Assembly (NCBI GenBank): GCA_011009095.1
Contig: VTPC01090448.1
Span: 94,939-158,938, forward strand
Origin: Ignelater luminosus
Taxonomy: Eukaryota; Arthropoda; Insecta; Coleoptera; Elateridae
Direction: 5' to 3'
DNA: 64,000 nucleotides
Positions 60,273-64,000 of the stretch are shown piece after piece. How positions within the stretch are numbered: the stretch's first letter is position 1; each line of letters starts with the position of its first letter. The translations under genes were made by a program, and so were the position numbers. The notes beneath the pieces were generated by a model. The model worked only from the letters and a program-made list of their open reading frames with translations, was not told the origin of the DNA and searched no databases.

Positions 60273-62078
60273 TCTTTTTGAACTTGTTTTTAGCGGTAAC
60301 TTACAGAGGGTGAAAGTTCTACGACGTGTAGTATCTGTGGTAAAGCTTTTCTCGTCACGTGGATTAGCTTTCCGTGGCGATACAGACATCTTTGGTTCAC
60401 AAAATAATGACAGCTACTTGACGTTTTTAGAGTTAATTGCGGAGTACGATCCTTTTTTGAGCTTTCATTTAGCCAAATATGGTAATCGGGGCAGATGAAA
60501 GCTCTTTTATTTATCTTCCACAATTTGTGAAGAGGTGATTGAAATAATAAAGAAAAAGGTTTTGAATGTTATTGTAGAGGAAATCAAAGATACAAAGTAT
60601 TATTCTCTAAGATTTGATGCAACACCAGACATGTCTCACGTAGATCAGTTAAGTGTAGTGATGAGATATGTTAGATCTTCTGATGGAGAAATAAACGAAC
60701 GTTTTTATCACATTCATCCCTCTATGCAGTCACACTGGAGAAGCACTTGCCACAGCCGTATTGAATTTCTTAAAGAAGTATAGGATCGACATTAACAATA
60801 TGCGAGGGAAATCCTATGATAACTCGGCCAACATGTTAGGCTGCTACAATGGTCTTCAGTCCCATACTTCTAATATCATTAAGCTTGCAATTTACATTCT
60901 GTGTGCAGCATATCTGTTTAACTTAGTGGGAGTGAGCGCTGTTGAAAGCTGTATTGGCGCTATTTCTTTCTATAGATTGGTTCAGGCATTGTACAACGTT
61001 TTCTCAGCCTCAACCCATCGTTGGGTGGTTATGATGAAATAACTTGATCTAGTTAATCGGAGTGATCAAACAAACCGTGCTCTAGTTCTTAAAAAACTAA
61101 ACGACACATATTTTAGACTGAGGTCTATCTGTATCTCTCTTTTACAGAAACAAAATATCGGTACAAGAGAAAAGAAGGTACCAGAGTGGTGCAGAAAAAC
61201 GGAAAAAACATTATGAAAAGGCTGAAAAGCTAGATGAAACAATAAAAAAGATTCCCAAGGACAGAAACCAGAGACAATTCATGAGACCAATTGCCTATTG
61301 AAAGAAATGTCGAAGAAGGAAAATGTCATCACGAAGGACCTTTGGGCAACCATCCTCGACCCCATTAAAGCATTAATAGAACTTCAAAGTGCCGTTCGGC
61401 TTCTAAATTCACTCTTAGATTTCTTAAAGTCGCAGAGAAGAAATTTTTATTTCTATGAGAATAAAGTCAGTGACTTAAGATATTTTGATGGGGATGAAGG
61501 CAAACGAAAGCGCACAGAAAGCGACATTTTGACGATGGTGACGGTGAAGACGTATCTGCCAATATTGGACAAGCTAAACGTCGAACTTTCTAACCATTTG
61601 AAAGCTTATGAACAAGTTCAATCACTGTTTAGTTTTCTTTGTAATTTTCCTTCTAAGGATAGAGCATAAATCAACGAGGAGGCCCTAAGATTTGCAAAAT
61701 GTTACTCTTGTGACATTGAACTTGAACTTGATGATGAAAGGATTTATGTCAAGCATTTGATTTGTCAATTGAAAGATTTCAATAAAAAGACAGCAGCACC
61801 AGCATCCCAGTCCTACAAAATAATTTTTGAGCATAAACTGCAATCAACATTTCCAAATGTTATTACAGTACTGCAAATTTATCGCACGATGATGATTACT
61901 AATGCCACAGGCGAAAGATCTTCCAAAATAAAAATCATAAAAAAAATATCATCGATCGTCAATGGGACAAGAAAGATTAATGGCAAGTGAATATGGTATT
62001 TTAGAGCAGTTAAAACTTGCAGATATGTTAAATGATTTTGTCTCAAAGAACTCAGAAAAGTTAATGTTTAAGCTTTGA
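60171..62078 (+). pseudogene. hAT transposase (ZMYM/DUF4371-like), broken
   Basis: The first exon opens at ATG 60171 with MSVQEKRRYQ. The body reads VLRRVVSVVKLFSSRGLAFR and SYLTFLELIAEYDPFL (60310-60470). A frameshift near 60500 leads to IVEEIKDTKYYSLRFDATPD..HVDQLSVVMRYV (about 60570-60670), the first catalytic-Asp region. A second shift near 60765 leads to NNMRGKSYDNSANMLGCYNG, the second-Asp region, and ASTHRW at 61010. The duplicated exon (61107-61258) then interrupts it. Reading resumes with LLKEMSKKENVITKDLWATI at about 61290. The C-terminal dimerisation domain follows (FPNVITVLQIYRTMMITNAT at about 61850, SMGQERL at about 61960), ending SEKLMFKL and TGA at 62078. It also has a stop at 61667 and frameshifts near 61910-61970, so it is inactive. 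Confidence 0.88.
61107..61258 (+). repeat. internal duplication, copy B
   Basis: This is a second copy of the 60123-60272 unit, in the same orientation 984 bp downstream. Here the frame YQSGAEKRKKHYEKAEKLDE is intact, but the start ATG has become ATA (61155-61157 region). Each copy therefore carries a different lesion. Confidence 0.9.
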
Positions 62079-62517
62079 AATTTATAAAATTAAGTGTACT
62101 AAGTGTAGTTATGTTATTTTGTTAAACATTTTAACAAATTTTAATAACATTTTTTAAGTTTAGGTAAAACATTATGCAGTTATGTTATACAATAAAACTT
62201 GTATGCTTCCGTACTTTCTTTTGATTTTTTTTCCTTTCTCATCATAGACAATAATAATAATTTGAAATAAATAACTCCACTGAAAGTTATAAACGTTTAA
62301 ATAAATAATTATGAAAACGAAAAATATAACCAAAATTACACACCAATACACAATAGTTAAAAATTCAGAAACGCACTATTACACACGTCTACGACGCGAC
62401 GGCGCGACGCTTGCGCTACCATATGCATGCAGACATAAATAAATTCATCTATGAGGGGGCCCCGTCGCTTCTACTGTCTACGGGCCTCCAAATCGTTAAT
62501 CCGGCACTGAAGTTGAC

Positions 62518-62775
62518 CCTGAAGAATCTTTATTGAATTTACTTCTTAGTATAAATATCAGATATGCTACTGGGTTTTTTTGAGCAAATCTAACAGAAAC
62601 TCTACAGTGCAAAACAAAAATTAAATAAAAGTGCGAAAGAATCCTTGTTAAATACAATACTAAGTATTATATGATTTATTTTATCTTGTAACAAAATTTG
62701 CTCTTTGACATTTTCTAAATGGAACCTTTTTTTCCCAATCTGTACATTTACAGCGCCTTCTCCAAGACCTGCATA
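62518..62775. other. short spacer between hAT and terminal mariner
   Basis: About 260 bp of AT-rich DNA after the hAT target duplication and before the TA of the next mariner. I see nothing in it. Confidence 0.5.
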
Positions 62776-64000
62776 TACGAGAGCGGTTCAATAAGTACCC
62801 GTGTTAGAAATGAAGACACAATCTTTTTCAAAAATTTTTTTTTATTGTTCAACATAGTCTCCTTTTAGAAATATACACTTTTCCCAACGTTCCTGCCATT
62901 TTTTTAACCCCTCCAAAAAATAAGATTTGTCGAACTCTCCAAAATACGCCTCTATCTCGGCGATGACTTCCTCGTTTGAGCTAAATTTTTTCCCGCGAGC
63001 CATTTCTTCATGTTAGGAAACAAGAAAAAGTCGCAGGAAGCCAGATCGGGTGAATACGGGGAGCGCGGCAGCAATTCATAACGCAATTCATGCAGTTTGA
63101 CGGCGACAACTCCGGATGAATGTGCTGGTGCGTTATCGTGATGAAACAGCACCTTCTTTTTCGCCAAATGCGGCCGTGTCTCCTTTAATTTTTTGTCGAA
63201 GCTGTCTAATAACTCACTGTAGTATTGTCCAGTGATCGTTCTTCCTTTTTCTAAAAAATCCATGAGGATGACGCCGTTCGCATCCCAAAAAATCGTCGCC
63301 ATGAGCTTTCCGGCCGATGGAACCATCTTTGCCTTCTTTGGAGCAGATTCACCGGGAGAAATCCATTGTTTTGATTGTTGCTTAGTTTTTGGTGTGTAAT
63401 GATGAATCCAGGTTTCATCAACGGTGACAACTCGACGCAAAAACTCTTTCGGATTTCGCTTAAATTGCTCCAAACTCTGCTTCGAAGTTAACAGCCGCAT
63501 CCGCTTGTTGTCCACCGTTAGCAATCGCGGCACCCAACTTATCATGTAAAATATTAATTGCCGTTCCGGTCGACACACCTACGGCCTCTGCTACTTCACG
63601 CACTTTCGTTCGTCGATCAGCGAGAATCATGTCGTGGACTTTTTGAATGATTTCCTCGGTAACCACGTCTGCCGGGCGTCCTGGTCGCTCCTCATCAAAA
63701 ACAGATGTTCGCCCACGTTTAAATTCGTTGAACCAATATCTAACTGTGGTAATAGATGGCGAAGTGTCCCCATAAACAGCATCCAACTTTGCTTTTATCT
63801 CCTCGCATTTTTTCCCATCCAAAAACAGAAAGCGAATTACCGAACGATACTGCTCTTTTTCCATCTTAACTAAAATCACGAAACACGTCTTACTCAAATG
63901 GCTGTCAAATCCAAACTAACCTATCAATCAGTCTGCAATTTGTTATACCGGCGTTTGATAGATGGCAACACACGATGATAACACCAACTTCTCTCAGGAA
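62776..64000 (-). mobile_element. second mariner transposon, running off the window end
   Basis: TA at 62776-62777 is followed by CGAGAGCGGTTCAATAAGTA, a mariner-like terminal repeat at the transposase 3' side. The gene lies on the minus strand. The opposite terminal repeat is not reached by 64000, so the 5' end lies outside the window. The repeat differs from those of the mariners at 57.9 kb and at 1-239, so three distinct mariner lineages are present. Confidence 0.8.
62842..63864 (-). pseudogene. mariner transposase with D34D triad, two frameshifts
   Basis: From ATG 63864 (MEKEQYRSVIRFLFLDGKKC) the N-terminus carries the paired HTH: ITTVRYWFNEFKRG and VREVAEAVGVSTGTAINILH. Near 63530 several codons are missing and the frame shifts into WVPRLLTVDNKRMRLL. 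All three catalytic aspartates are present: VVTVDETWIHHY (about 63415), LFHHDNAPAH (about 63125) and YSPDLASCDFFLF (about 63020). Exactly 34 residues lie between the second and third Asp, the mariner D34D signature. A one-base slip at an A run near 62995 shifts the C-terminus, which continues in another frame to WEKCIFLKGDYVEQ and the stop at 62842. The core is intact, so decay is recent. I see no evidence of host use. Confidence 0.92.

Larger units (their letters stand above)
59393..62509 (+). mobile_element. complete hAT transposon with 8-bp target duplication
   Basis: CAGTGCCGGATTA at both termini (59393 onward and, inverted, up to 62509) continues imperfectly for several more bases. The element is flanked by identical AAGTTGAC at 59385-59392 and 62510-62517. 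An 8-bp duplication and CAGxG ends are diagnostic of hAT. Length is 3,117 bp. It carries a hAT transposase pseudogene on the plus strand and an internal direct duplication of about 150 bp. Confidence 0.93.

Noticed and set aside
1..64000. CRISPR arrays, prophage, bacterial operons
   Set aside because: No regularly spaced direct repeats with unique spacers, and composition and content are eukaryotic.

Overview
This window looks like AT-rich, transposon-dominated intergenic or intronic DNA from an arthropod, most probably an insect. The evidence is the mix of mobile elements: mariner with D34D chemistry, piggyBac, hAT, an SDxCxxQN-type DDE transposon, Jockey/CR1-like and RTE-like non-LTR retrotransposons, and a tRNA-derived SINE head. 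There are no operons, Shine-Dalgarno sites or prokaryotic gene density. I recognise no host gene, intact tRNA, rRNA or CRISPR in 64 kb. Species cannot be fixed from the sequence; a large, repeat-rich insect genome is my inference.

Layout. 1-239: 5' end of a mariner cut by the window edge. 4.06-5.28 kb: internally deleted piggyBac relic. 9.5-11.65 kb: decayed non-LTR reverse transcriptase (minus) with a SINE-like insert. 11.84-12.06 kb: small inverted-repeat element. 12.51-13.82 kb: non-autonomous hAT-like element with TIRs, a 7/8 TSD and two 21-bp repeat arrays. 13.92-14.47 kb: inverted-repeat element with a strong hairpin. 14.48-16.02 kb: large foldback palindrome. 16.2-16.5 kb: Tc1-like transposase fragment. 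16.59-18.97 kb: complete piggyBac between TTAA sites with a broken transposase. 22.45-23.94 kb: DDE transposase pseudogene. 27.17-27.83 kb: RT relic abutting a CpG-rich block. 30.88-34.30 kb: nearly readable Jockey/CR1-like element with a (TTA)n tail. 39.1 and 48.5 kb: two copies of one non-coding TIR element. 42.7-44.9 kb: RTE-like element lacking its 3' half. 47.46-47.61 kb: palindromic MITE.

From 52 kb to the end DNA transposons lie almost back to back: a complete 3.2-kb element with perfect long TIRs and a 4-bp TSD (52164-55391), TIR repeats of a MITE family (55.9-56.76 kb), a full-length mariner (57871-59120), a complete hAT with a perfect 8-bp TSD (59393-62509), and a second mariner running off the end (62778 onward).

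The genes do not form a pathway. Each is a transposase or reverse transcriptase from an independent selfish element, and every one I could read carries at least one stop, frameshift, deletion or catalytic change. The best candidates for a poorly described system are the 52-kb DDE transposon with its subterminal GGAGTTACGAG repeats (with a second family member at 22.5 kb) and the 1.55-kb foldback element, whose transcript would form a long hairpin.
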